From Perkinsus olseni (Eukaryota > Perkinsozoa > Perkinsida > Perkinsidae), in NCBI GenBank assembly GCA_013115135.1, contig JABANP010000006.1, positions 1-64,000 on the forward strand: a stretch of 64,000 nucleotides of DNA, in the 5' to 3' direction. The notes beneath the pieces were generated by a model. It was not told the origin of the DNA. It did not search any database and was given only the letters and a program-made list of their open reading frames with translations. The position numbers and the translations under genes are program-made. Every line of letters begins with the position of its first letter. The stretch's first letter is position 1. Below are positions 10,198-20,491 of the stretch, piece by piece.

Positions 10198-12762
10198 CTA
10201 GCTTTGCGGCGATCCATCCCTATTGTGTAGATCCTCGATCGATGGTTCCGGTGGTATCTCGCTTGAGGACGGCCTGGCTTCAGGCGAGTTTGGTGGTGCC
10301 GTACTCGAGAACACACTTCGGGGCGTGATAAAATCATCAGAGGGAGGAGATGACGAAGACAGTGATGGTGACGGTAGACGACCAAGGCCAGCCTCGATGA
10401 GCTCCTCCGGAGGGTGCTGGTTCGGTGGGATGTCCGGACGCACATAGGGCACCTTCAAGGCTTGCTGACGATATTCACCAGACCACTGGTTGAAGTCAAA
10501 TTGTGTAATTTTGCTTCTTTCCATGTCGATCTCGACACACGTCCTCGACGGCAAGTAAACGGCCACTCGGAAATGTTGTTGTTCCAAGTACAGCCAGAAC
10601 AATATCGTACCAATGAAAAGAGGAACCATCAGAGGCGAGGCGACAGCGCCTTCCTTGATAGCTAGTACAGCCATAACGGTGATCTCAGCCACAATCTCAC
10701 AGAAGATAATGAAACGCATCGCCCTCGTCCACATCTGCCCACCACTATCATTACTAGGGTCATAGATGAAAGCATACTGATTCTTATAAATCAGGGACTC
10801 ACACGCAAAAGCAAACGCCATCACAAATGCCACGATCGGCGAAGTCACCGCGTAGACGAAAAGAATCATGAAAAACAACATGACCGTAGATAGCAACGCT
10901 GGTTGGTCCAAAGTAACCGGATTGGTCAACGGCTGGAGACCGAAGAAAGGCTGGCTTCGCTCCTTCTCCGTTAACCTAGGTCCCAGCTTCTCTCGGATGA
11001 GGGCCTTCACATAGGGTGTATAACGTAATAGCTCGGCGCCGAGCGGTGGACCAACTTGTACAAATACAAAAGACATAAAGTAGTTCGACTGCTGCGGCAA
11101 ATTGTTACCCAAAATATCCTGGATCGTCCCCCAGGGGTCGACGGAGAGCTCATGTAAACTCGCCAGCAAACTACCAGCGATGGCACTCACGAAGAAGGTC
11201 TGTATGATATAGAAGGCAGCCAGCTTAGCAAACAGAGAGGCGTTTAACGTGGAGTTGGAAATATGCCCTTCCAGCTGTGAGAACAGCTTCAGAAAGACCA
11301 CCAACAGAGAGTTAAGTATTGCCAGAAGAATAGGGGAAATCTGCTGAAGCAAAACGTCGATACCGGGCCAGGCTTCCGACCAGTCTTCAAGAAAAGGCAG
11401 CTCCTTCTTCAGATTCTGAACTTGAGACACCGAAGATACAAACGCTACTGGCACCGTCCAAAACACACACAGAACGACCGTAAGAACAATAGAAAGTAGC
11501 ATGCCCAACTCTTGTCTCATATGTGGCATACCGACATTATCCCAAAACACATCATCGGGCAAGGGGGCCGGCATAGCACAGATTTTGAACGGCGTACCAG
11601 AGTGCAGCATCTGCAAGGCGGACATGGAGGCTTTGAGTGAGCGGAAAGTTACAAAACCGTCAGCCCTGACTTTGAACTCGGGCTTGTCACCAAATGGTAG
11701 CAAATTGGTCGGATTTAACGCCTTTGGGAGAGGGACAATATCAGCGACATCTTTCACGATGTTAACAGGGGCCTTGGTAAGACTCTTCAGCTGCCCTGCG
11801 AGACCGTCTTCAACCTCGACTTCCTTGTCGAATCGCTCTTGGAAGAGTTCATCAGCCTTCTCCTGGAAATCCTCAGCCGATCGAACCGTCCTCTCACAAT
11901 ATCTGTTCAGAGCCGCCAGTCGTCTCTCCAAGACCGTGATAGTATCCATCTTTTCTTTACCGCACATTTTCACCTTCATCTCGGGACGCTCTCCCTCGTA
12001 CTCTGCCACATTATAAGCATGCTCAAGCTTCGGTATTATCTTCGATCTCTCAGCCTCCTGTTTCTCGAGCTCGTCGATATCCAACGCCACACGAGCGTCC
12101 AAAACCTGGCCCGGGGCAACGTCTTCGAAGAAATTCCTCAACGCACGATTCGAGCGCATATCTTCTGGCAAGCCTCGCACAAAAACAGTATAGTTGTCCA
12201 ACCTCATTCGTGCAAGGTACTGATGTCTCCGACTAAGATACCAGCTAAACTCATGGTAGATCAGGTACATAGAGTAACCGTAAAAGACATAGGAAGCCAA
12301 CAAAGTAGCGATCATGGCCGTGTCACCATTCAGAAGGTTCCCCAGACTCCAAGACTGCATAGGGTCGCTTTCACCAGGACTCTTCTCACGATCTTGATAC
12401 TTGTAAATCGGTATAAGATAAATTGAGTTAAAACAACCCACACACGATATTTTTATCCCCATTCTCAACATCCTGATGAAGGCAGCCGCATCGAGACCAG
12501 CATATGCAACCAGCTCATCATCACTGATCAGGACCGCGTTCCGTATCCATGACCATTTTCCCGTTTTTCTATCAGATAGAGGGCAACTGAGCTCGGGGAT
12601 ATTCTGTCGACAATTATAAAGCGCCGGGGCCTTCGACTTCACCAAACAGTATACCAAGACCATGATGGCAAAGATACCAATGTAGATTCCAAAGGAAATC
12701 AGGACGGCCATCGAGGTGGTGGTCTTACTCGAGCCGTCGCCAGAGGAAGAAGAGTCAGCCAT
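10198..12762 (-). CDS. CSC1/TMEM63-type calcium-permeable cation channel
   Basis: Osmosensitive or mechanosensitive ion channel family of the plasma or endomembrane. An intronless frame of about 854 residues from MADSSSSGDG; an upstream in-frame Met would add 34 polar residues. The N-terminal helix (MAVLISFGIYIGIFAIMVLV) is followed by the late-exocytosis-type region, a cytosolic RSD-like loop with NYTVFVRGLPEDMRSNRALR and VRADGFVTFRSLKASMSA, then the membrane core with FWDNVGMPHMRQELG, LNSLLVVFLKLFSQLEGH, NYFMSFVFVQVGPPLGAELLRY and several more helices. The tail is Pro/Ser-rich (EARPSSSEIPPEPS). Length and order of domains fit the family. It is the only long intronless gene besides 51.4-52.6 kb and is free of the intron motifs seen in its neighbours. 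Confidence 0.93.
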   Translation of the reverse strand: MADSSSSGDGSSKTTTSMAVLISFGIYIGIFAIMVLVYCLVKSKAPALYNCRQNIPELSCPLSDRKTGKWSWIRNAVLISDDELVAYAGLDAAAFIRMLRMGIKISCVGCFNSIYLIPIYKYQDREKSPGESDPMQSWSLGNLLNGDTAMIATLLASYVFYGYSMYLIYHEFSWYLSRRHQYLARMRLDNYTVFVRGLPEDMRSNRALRNFFEDVAPGQVLDARVALDIDELEKQEAERSKIIPKLEHAYNVAEYEGERPEMKVKMCGKEKMDTITVLERRLAALNRYCERTVRSAEDFQEKADELFQERFDKEVEVEDGLAGQLKSLTKAPVNIVKDVADIVPLPKALNPTNLLPFGDKPEFKVRADGFVTFRSLKASMSALQMLHSGTPFKICAMPAPLPDDVFWDNVGMPHMRQELGMLLSIVLTVVLCVFWTVPVAFVSSVSQVQNLKKELPFLEDWSEAWPGIDVLLQQISPILLAILNSLLVVFLKLFSQLEGHISNSTLNASLFAKLAAFYIIQTFFVSAIAGSLLASLHELSVDPWGTIQDILGNNLPQQSNYFMSFVFVQVGPPLGAELLRYTPYVKALIREKLGPRLTEKERSQPFFGLQPLTNPVTLDQPALLSTVMLFFMILFVYAVTSPIVAFVMAFAFACESLIYKNQYAFIYDPSNDSGGQMWTRAMRFIIFCEIVAEITVMAVLAIKEGAVASPLMVPLFIGTILFWLYLEQQHFRVAVYLPSRTCVEIDMERSKITQFDFNQWSGEYRQQALKVPYVRPDIPPNQHPPEELIEAGLGRLPSPSLSSSSPPSDDFITPRSVFSSTAPPNSPEARPSSSEIPPEPSIEDLHNRDGSPQS

Positions 12763-13144
12763 AGTGTATGTTGACAGAGAGAAGGAGACGCACTGAACGT
12801 GACTTCGGAAAGTATACGGAAAAATCTCCCGGAAAAATATTTTTTCGTCGCTTCTGACCGGCAATAGTATCCAACGAAGAGTTTCCTCACCTATGACACC
12901 TGAACTCTCTGAGGCTTCCTCAACTATTATGTCCTCCAGTTATGTTACAGTCTAGGTTACTTCCAACTACGTGGAATCTTTCATAGGGGGGGGGATAGGG
13001 ACATCCCACACAAAAGCTGTAGCGCGCAATTCTGGTGGGTCCTTAAATTCCGTCACTGCGCCACAAAATTCGTCTCTCCCACAGGGAGCTTTTCTCCCAA
13101 ACGCAACGGAGAAAATTGTCAAAAGTTTCGCACGTCGAAAAATT
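12763..13144. promoter_or_regulatory. short spacer upstream of the channel gene
   Basis: Between the channel start and the end of the next minus-strand gene. Contains a run of G (12985-12996) and a GCGCCACAAAATTCG box at about 13058. No promoter motif can be asserted. Confidence 0.2.
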
Positions 13145-14297
13145 TTACTCTGACTTCTTCTTCCGGCCGAACACCTCGACACAGTAGCTACAGACAGGAG
13201 TACCGGTGACCATAACCTGAGAAAATGCAAGATTGAACAAGATTCCAAGATACATGACACTTACCACAATCGACATGACTGCGATCGTGAGATGCAGCAC
13301 GTGGGTGGCGAGACAAATCGGCGAGGATTTTCCGCAGAGGTCATGATTGGGCATCCCGGGAATATCCGCAGCGAGATCGGACACGTATCTTTGAACATCG
13401 TGATAAGCATGCTCAACCTCAAGATTCGAGCATTTCTGCATTTCACAAATGTTCAACGTAAACAGACTGTCAGAATCATCTAGAGCATATCTTTAACGGT
13501 GCACAGTGCACGCTCAACCTCACGGCAGTAAGTCTTTCCGATGGTTTTCTATTGCCCGCTTGATTCTGATGACAGCTAGATCCACACAAGACGTATCTTA
13601 CGTGAAGGGCATGCTCAACCCTTCATTCACAGATAAAATACCCCCACGGGGATTCGAACCCGGGACCTACTCCGCGCCAATCATAGTAATCAGCATCCAC
13701 AGCGCTCCAACAACCGGCTGGAAGAAGATACTCATCGCGCTGGCAATGTGCGCACAGCCCATAATCTTCATCAGCTGCGGCACGGTCGCAATCCCACAGA
13801 ACTTCATGGCGTCCTGCAAAATCTAATTTCGAGGCGCGCGAGAAAAACGGATCATCCTTTCACCTTCATAAACTCGGTTTTAGCAAAGTAGGAGTAGGCC
13901 ACTGGAAGATATGCCTGGAGATCCGACGGAGCGATGTCGTACGCACAGGCAATATTGGCGATGCCAGAACCTGAAAGATGACGAATTGATTGGAATTGAC
14001 ATGAAAGATACGCCACGAGATCGAGGTCAAAGATACGCCACGAGATCGAGGTCAAAGATACTGCATGGAAATAAGAGGCGATTTGAGCTAACGTCAATAA
14101 GTATGCTTGATCAGATACCTCGATAGGCATTGACTGGAAAGACTCGAGTAATGAGCATGATACGATACCCGTTTGACGTCGTGAGTATTATTACCAAGGA
14201 AGATGATCATTAATCCGAAGTAGCAGCCTACGGCCACTGTCTGGAAGATTAACTTGACCATAACAACGGAAGAAGAAGAAGCTAACATCACGACCAC
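13145..14297 (-). CDS. small multi-pass membrane protein, family unknown
   Basis: Several short exons on the minus strand: one with helix VKLIFQTVAVGCYFGLMIIF; one reading GSGIANIACAYDIAPSDLQA to KTEFMK; one reading DAMKFCGIATVPQLMKIMGC with helix FFQPVVGALWMLITMIG; and a last part with ICLATHVLHLTIAVMSIV followed by VMVTGTPVCSYCVEVFGRKK and the stop at 13145. Three or four helices and several Cys recall a tetraspan architecture, but I do not recognise the family. The intron between KTEFMK and DAMKFC is only about 50 nt and carries a GCGCGCCTCGAAATT box. The intron at about 13566-13670 begins with a tRNA 3' half. The exact exon borders at 13.4-13.6 kb are uncertain. Confidence 0.55.
13566..13670 (-). 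other. intron beginning with tRNA-like variable loop and T-arm
   Basis: Reading along the gene, the intron starts GTAGGTCCCGGGTTCGAATC, nearly the same as tRNA-Val positions from its variable loop (GTAGGTCCCGAGTTCGATTC), followed by a GGTTGAGCATGC...AAGATAC block. The 3' end may be at 13576 or 13566. Confidence 0.7.
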
Positions 14298-14794
14298 TCT
14301 CTTACGTACTAATGATAATACTCACATATCTTCTACTACATGCTATATACGTTATTCGTATCTTTAGGTCACCCGCGCAAGTTTTACTGTATAAAGATAC
14401 TCACATAAATATATTGATCCGTGCATCACAATTTCTCAATATTTACCATATCCACTACCATCGCCCTCTCCCCTGGGAAAGGAAATTCATTCTTTGTTCC
14501 CTACTCGACCTTGACCAGGCGAGAGGCGGAAGAAAGCCGACTACGTGACGCACGGACTCAAGAACGTCTGTCATCCCGAAGCGACCTGCCCTAGCAGCAC
14601 AGCTCCGGGGTTACAACCAGCAACACAACGGTTGTCCCCACAGGGCAGAAGTGCCCGAGTGAACTAACTCGAGCTGCGGATGGCGAGTGAAAGCCATAGA
14701 AAAAACGATACCCGCTCATCATTCAACTGAACGCAACTGAGAACTCAAAACTATTGATAAACGGAGATTATCAATCGTAAAATTCAACTTGACA
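14298..14794. other. spacer, no gene recognised
   Basis: AT-rich, with no family-level coding signal on either strand. Confidence 0.3.
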
Positions 14795-17700
14795 TTATTC
14801 GTTCGGCCCCTTCAAGGACTCACCTTCTTCCATATTGACCAATTTCTTTGATCGTTTCCCGCGCGCCAGAAAAATATAACAACAACTAGCCAGAAGAAGA
14901 CCGGCGAGCAATCCTCCTGACGACGCTAGAAAAATCGCCAGGAAGTTATTCGATCCAAATCGATCAAGTGATCGATTCTGACACTCGGCCTCATCTGGGA
15001 CGAGAGAGCGGAGATGATCCAGAACCGACGTGACGTTACAAGTAGATCTGAGAAAGACAAACCTCGAGGAGCAGACAAAGTCTATTAGAATAAAATCTTG
15101 CAATCTTGAATTTCCTCAAACTATGCCACAAGCAAAACTTGCTCTCTCTTACTTCCCTCGGCATTCCTCAACGCCATCCGCTGTGGCAACTCGGCCGTTG
15201 TAAATAAATCTTGCCGAATTGTCGGAATAAAACTCGACGATGAGCATTGACCCAAAAGTAGGCCAAATCGATGAACATAACTTACCCGAATCCTGCCCTG
15301 AACAGAAACCAGATGCCTTTCACCGCGCCACAAAATCCTTCACCGCGCCACGAAATTAGGATGAAAATCTCTGGAGCAAGATAAGCTCCTCTCGTGCAAC
15401 TGGTATTTGGTTGGGAGTGGCGAATGCGACGTCAGAAAATGGGGTGAAGAAACCACAAAACCGGAATAATTTTCCCCTTACATCGTAGTCCCAACGCAGA
15501 GAGCATTTCACCCATCGGGCCCGTATCGTGACCAGAATAAAGAGAGAAGCTGCGGCCCGAGATCGTCAAGTCGTTGAAGACATCCTGAGAGAACGAAGTA
15601 ATGCCACCAAGGATCTCAAAACATGAAAACGGGAAGCACGTCGAAGCTGTCTCTTCGACCACCTTCGAGGCAGCAGTCGATTCTCAACCAAAGACGCGTC
15701 TTGGAGATCAGAAGAAGCATGAAGACTGTCGATTGCTTACTCGAATAAGCGGCCCGATCGAATACCGCAGTAAATCCGGAGTGACTTGATATCGACCGAT
15801 CGACCAGAACCTGCAGAGAATCCGATGAACTCGGGCAGGAGAACACTCCAAAGACACGCTCACATATCAAAGAAGGCAAAGTTTTCCCCATACACTCCCA
15901 CGTCAGTCGTGAGAAGGTCTGTAGCCAACCGAGAGGTCCCTGGTTCGAACCCTGCTCACGTCGCTTCATTCACTATATGATTCCATAAGTCACCGCCAAT
16001 CTCTAATCCAGTAGGCAGCTTTTTCGGCTCACTCGGTACGGTAGAGCAAGCATGGCTCATCAGACAGTCCTGAATATCTTGCAATCTTGCATTTCCTCAA
16101 CGCAATCATATTACCAGCATCCTCCCATAAATCTTGGCAAGGTTAGCCGGGTCGCCGTTCATCCAAGCGTCACTGCGCCCCGTAATTTTCCCGATTTTCT
16201 CTCTCATTCTTTCCGAGTTCCTCACATGCTCTCTGGCTTCTTTCGACTCCAAGAAAACTCTCTCTGCCGCAGAAAATGCTGGGCAAACCTGCGAAAAAAT
16301 TGCTTGAGTAATTCCGTCACGCGCCACGAAATTCCCAACGCGACTCACATCCGGATTCGGCTCCATACCATCCACCGTACGGTCTGGTACAACAACTTCA
16401 AAGGCTGTGTTATTTCCTGAGGCATATCAGGTATTGTAATTTCGCTCGCCCCAAATTAGCAAACCGTCCAAAACACGCCTTCGCTCGAAGATTACACGGT
16501 GGATGAGGATTCATAAAGCATGCCACTGTAACGCAGATCCAAAGGCATTCCACATCATCTATCACACGACCGCGCGCCACGAAATTCGCCCCCGCCAGAT
16601 GAGAAGGCATTACCATCATCATTCGGAAACATGCCCATCGTCAAGGCTTGCGCACTCTCGATCGTCCGAGGGCAGTCATCCGCTCGAATCATTACCTTGG
16701 GGTTAGCAGGACTCTAACGGAAACGAATGAAGAGAGTTGAGACTACGGGGAGGGGAACTCACCTTGTCCAGTTTGAGCGTTTCGCCATAAGCGTTCCTCA
16801 ATGCTTGTCCATTCGCTATTTGCATGTCAATTCCCGAGTCAACTAATTGGCCTGGAAAAAGGGAGCAGGGATAGAACTATGGATCTCGGGATTGAAAGTT
16901 TGCCGAGTTGCCCACTGCGCTATTTTACCTAATATGCAGTTGCCACGGAGGCTGCCGAGGTCGCCGCGCACTCGTAAAAACTTCGGAGAGAATGAACCTT
17001 CCAATCGCTCATAGCCGGAAAACGTTTGGCTGTTGCAAGAGTATCTAAGGTTGAACCATGGAAGATACACAAAAACTCAGCTGCACCTTACACCGTTTCA
17101 TCCCCCTCCCAGCATCCTTTACTCTGAGTCAAAACTCGACTACCATGGCGAACGAAAGTCAGGACGCGAGACTGAAACAACACACCACCACATAGCATAC
17201 TCGATCCCTCGCTTGGAATGATAGGTCAATCCAAAGGTCTTCCCAAAGGGGTCCGAGGGTGCCTAGAACCAAAGGGGTACGGAGGTGAACGATAACTGCA
17301 AGCCGTAGCCCACAGCACATTGACCTATCCACCCAACTCAGGGTCCCTAGAATGCGCGTCTTATCTGAAGCCCATTGCGGTTCCAGTAGAAACTTATCAC
17401 ACGCACGATCCACATCCACACGCTGCCTCGTCAAAGTACAAAGTACGGGAGTACGGCCACCGAATCTTGTTGAAGCGATTTCGCCCCTAGGGGTGGCTCC
17501 ATCGGCTGAGGCAATCGCCACGTCTCTCAGCACAAAGGGTTTCATTGGACTCGGCTGTATCGGGAATACCCCTACGTAACCCTCTCTGGTCCCCCGGTCG
17601 CAACAGGTGTGAGTGACACTGGACACTCCGTAGACATAGGAGAGAGAGCATCCCCAAACGGCCTTGGCATCACAAAGCCCCGGACCAGATGCTGTTCCCG

Positions 17701-18112
17701 TATGCTAATCAACATCTGTCGTTTCCCGAGTCGATATTATCATCGCTCCCCTCAGGATCGGTAAAATAAGACTACTTCAACTGGGACGACGAAAAGTTGC
17801 TGAGGATTTGTTACGCGGTGTCACCAACCAGTGGTTGGCAACCACTTTCAAAGTGCCCAAAATTTCAATTTTCTAGGGGAAACAGTAATTTCGAGTTGGA
17901 CTAAAGTAACAACTATTCCCATCCATTCAAACTACTACCACTGTGCTGCCTCTATTCTCCACAAGTGGTGGTGTCGGCCATTTGAGATCTGCGTGACAGT
18001 AATACAGCGGCTCATCCTCGGGGAAAGCTTCGATGATGGGGGCCCATAGTAATAGTGGAAGGAGGAAGGTTAACAACATAATAACTGGCACATCGGGCAG
18101 CACTGTAATCAC
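14795..18112 (-). CDS. histidine acid phosphatase, type I membrane, multi-exon
   Basis: Branch-2 histidine phosphatase, hydrolysing phosphomonoesters through a phosphohistidine. On the minus strand the order is: likely signal peptide exon (MLLTFLLPLLLWAPIIEAF, about 18.08 kb); the catalytic RHG in LTFVRHGSRVLTQS (RHG codons at 17150-17142); QALRNAYGETLKLDKV (about 16.8 kb); VMIRADDCPRTIESAQALTM (about 16.65 kb), the usual substrate-pocket Arg block; the proton-donor HD motif in SLYSGHDTGPMGEMLSALG (about 15.5 kb); and a C-terminal part with helix FLAIFLASSGGLLAGLLLAS and a basic KRSKK tail, as in lysosomal-type acid phosphatases. Introns hold GCGCCACGAAAT boxes (15.3, 16.2, 16.3, 16.6 kb), GTATCT/AGATAC palindromes and an antisense tRNA-like piece (about 15930-15960). 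The link of the signal-peptide exon is inferred. Confidence 0.75.
17041..17068. repeat. GTATCT...AGATAC palindromic block within phosphatase intron
   Basis: GTATCTAAGGTTGAACC is followed by ATGGAAGATAC, so the ends form a GTATCT/AGATAC inverted repeat around a GGTTGAACC core. Related blocks occur at about 3280-3300, 38893 and 50624-50680. Confidence 0.6.
17824..17844. repeat. 21-nt W-N-rc(W)-W' unit (W=CCAACCA, N=G)
   Basis: Exact match: 7-mer, one base, its reverse complement, then bases 2-7 of the 7-mer. Lies in the phosphatase gene between the signal-peptide and RHG exons, so presumably intronic. Confidence 0.85.
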
Positions 18113-18902
18113 GGGGTATTGCCGCTGATCCTATCTTGCTCGCTGACGCTGAGCTAAGTCCTAGATGATGCGAAGACAACAGTTCAAGGATGGGAATCCA
18201 TATGAGAAAACCCGGGTGTTGTAATCTCAACCCGCCAGTATCTTTTACTGAATGCCATCTTCGAACCGTATCTCTTTCCTGCTCCTCAATAATCATTTAC
18301 TTCAGTGAAGAGAGAAATCCAGCAGCCGACCCGTTCCCTTTGAACTGAACCCCAAGGGTTAGGCTTATCCTAGACAGCGACTACGACGAAGCACGAGGTT
18401 TGCCGGCGCTCCTTCGGAGCTTGGGAGAGTCACTCGGAACGAAATTGAGTTGGCAGCACTCGTCGATGGACTGTGATGCTGTCAACGTTCAGGATACACC
18501 GGCCTCAGTTTGCTTTCTCTTCCCCAATATTGCTAAGTCAGCAATGCTAACTAAGGCTTGTGCGCTCCAAAATCACCCTCAGCCCCACCTGTGGAAGAGT
18601 TGCCAACTCCAGAGTATCCCGCGTCAAAATCTGTGAAGTACGTTGATGCCACCACCACCACCACCTCCTCCACTCGTTCCGGCGTATCGCGATAGGTGTA
18701 ACAAACCATGCAAGCGAAATACTGGTACTTACTACTAATCAGACAGTACTGCGTTTTAGAGCAGCAATATCTCAGTCTAGGCTGCAGCCCGTACACCAGA
18801 GACTGTAGCTATGAGCTGACTTTGGTATAATGGTGGGTGGCGAAACGGCCAGCCTACAATAGTCGGACTTCAGAATCCGTCACGGGAGCGAAATAGGATC
18901 TA
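18113..18902. other. spacer, no gene recognised; CCA microsatellite
   Basis: A CCACCACCACCACC run lies at about 18650-18672. Minus-strand frames across it are Val-rich translations of the repeat. No family recognised. Confidence 0.3.
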
Positions 18903-19749
18903 CTACCGGCGAATTCGATTTCCACATTTCGTCGAAATTGGAGTTACTTCGGGCGTACCGGCGAAATCGATCTTACTAATCGCGGAATAGGCCTTTGAAA
19001 GAAGTGGACAGCCTTGGCTGAAGATGACTCCTTCGACTATGATGCAAGGTGAGTAGTCGCTTGAGTTGATGATGGTTAACAGAGACCGAATACGGGACGA
19101 CCAAAGAAAGGCCACCAAAGCACGGTTGAACTGGCGATAACCTAGCCTGGCAAGCACTGAGACCATCAGGCAAGATACCAGAACAGGAAAAATTGTCAAC
19201 AATTACCTTCCTCGCAACATAGACTCGCAGCCTCCATCCACCCGAACACGATTGTCGGTAGGAGTGGTATGACAAGAGCACCGGACAAGGCACTAAGTGG
19301 ACACATGGCTGAGGACGATATTAACCCACAGAGGTTGGAACGTGTGAAGGGCATAGTCATGAGCGTTCCACAAGGCCCCTTCCTCAGTGGACTCCAACGA
19401 GCCCAACATCCTCACCTTCCCAACTGATATGAGCATCCACCATGTTGGAGATACAACGACGAAATAGGCTGATGATGAAAAAGCCTTGCTGAAGCAAGTG
19501 AGTATCCATAGACAGAGCGAGAAGTGAAAGTGCGAGTGGGCTCCTGAGTCGAGGAGGAGGAGGACCACCTTCAGTCTGAGTAAGTTGGAGATGCAAAAGG
19601 CTATCATACGGAGACGACCAGCTCATTGGGGTACGTGATAACGAGAACAACGAAAATATAATGATAACAATAACAACCATCACAGCATCATCAACATGGA
19701 AAGCCATCATAAGAGCTGAAAGAAAGTCGGAATCGAATAGCGAATCCAT
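18903..19749 (-). CDS. hypothetical membrane protein, possible 2-3 exon gene
   Basis: Minus-strand frames: MDSLFDSDFLSALMMAFHVD with hydrophobic AVMVVIVIIIFSLFSL, a middle part near ISWEGE where a GTGAGG donor could lie, and a later frame starting LLTIFPVLVSCLMVSVLARL and ending GNRIRR at 18903. Candidate introns would be short. No family is recognised and the exon chain is unproven; this could be several chance frames. Confidence 0.3.
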
Positions 19750-19839
19750 GGTGAGAGACGCCAGTTCACAGAATGATAGACCACCTCAATGCCAGTATAA
19801 TACCATAACTTCCCCAAATCACAATAACTAAGACACTGA

Positions 19840-20253
19840 TCACCAAGGGCATTCACCCGGGCTCAAGATTTGGGGGTTTGCCTCGACCGACATCTGGATG
19901 GTATTAGTTTGCCAATAGAAATCGAACTTGAAGAAATCATTGTCGTCGAAGTGGTAATTGGGGCAGTCATCCCTGACCTCCCTCATGAAAGCGTCGTACG
20001 CCTCTGTGCTACTGTTGTCGATCTCGTAATGGAAAGGGGTAGTCTCTCGGACGTGGACCTTTTCCAATGTCCTAACCTCGGTCACACAGTTCAATAGGAG
20101 GCTGATGTGGTCACCCTCGAACCATTCCACTTGAATGCACTCAAAGAAAGGGCCGAGTATTTTGAAGTACTTCCCTCTTGGTGGACCAGCTCGTGCGAGT
20201 ACCGGTTGGAGTGGTACGATAAGGGAAGCGCACAGGGCAATAAGGAGCAACAT
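19840..20253 (-). CDS. small secreted protein, unknown family, single exon
   Basis: 137 residues with a clear signal peptide (MLLLIALCASLIVPLQPVLA) and a mature part rich in aromatic and acidic residues (FKILGPFFECIQVEWFEGD, CPNYHFDDNDFFKFDFYW) with about four Cys. It is presumably exported. Divergently placed to the CNNM gene, 238 bases from its start. I do not recognise the family. Confidence 0.7.
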   Translation of the reverse strand: MLLLIALCASLIVPLQPVLARAGPPRGKYFKILGPFFECIQVEWFEGDHISLLLNCVTEVRTLEKVHVRETTPFHYEIDNSSTEAYDAFMREVRDDCPNYHFDDNDFFKFDFYWQTNTIQMSVEANPQILSPGECPW

Positions 20254-20491
20254 GACAGTTTGTGGATGATGCCTGAGGAATGTTTGGAGAATTGAGGAAA
20301 TGCAAGTGAGCCCAAGAGAGCCAAGATTTCTAGCAGGTGTTTATGTGATAGAGCATCGATTGTGGGGCTAATTAAATTCTTCTCATCTGACAGCCAGACT
20401 TTCACTTGTCCGTAGAGGCGTTAATAGTAGGATATCCGAGGTTGAAGCTGGTTAGATACAGAACAGGTTAAGTTGTGAGCTATTGTTGTTA

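Noticed and set aside
17430..17475. RFGGRTP on the minus strand as the catalytic motif of the acid phosphatase
   Set aside because: It lacks the catalytic His. A proper RHGSR motif is found at 17150-17142 in the right order with the other exons.
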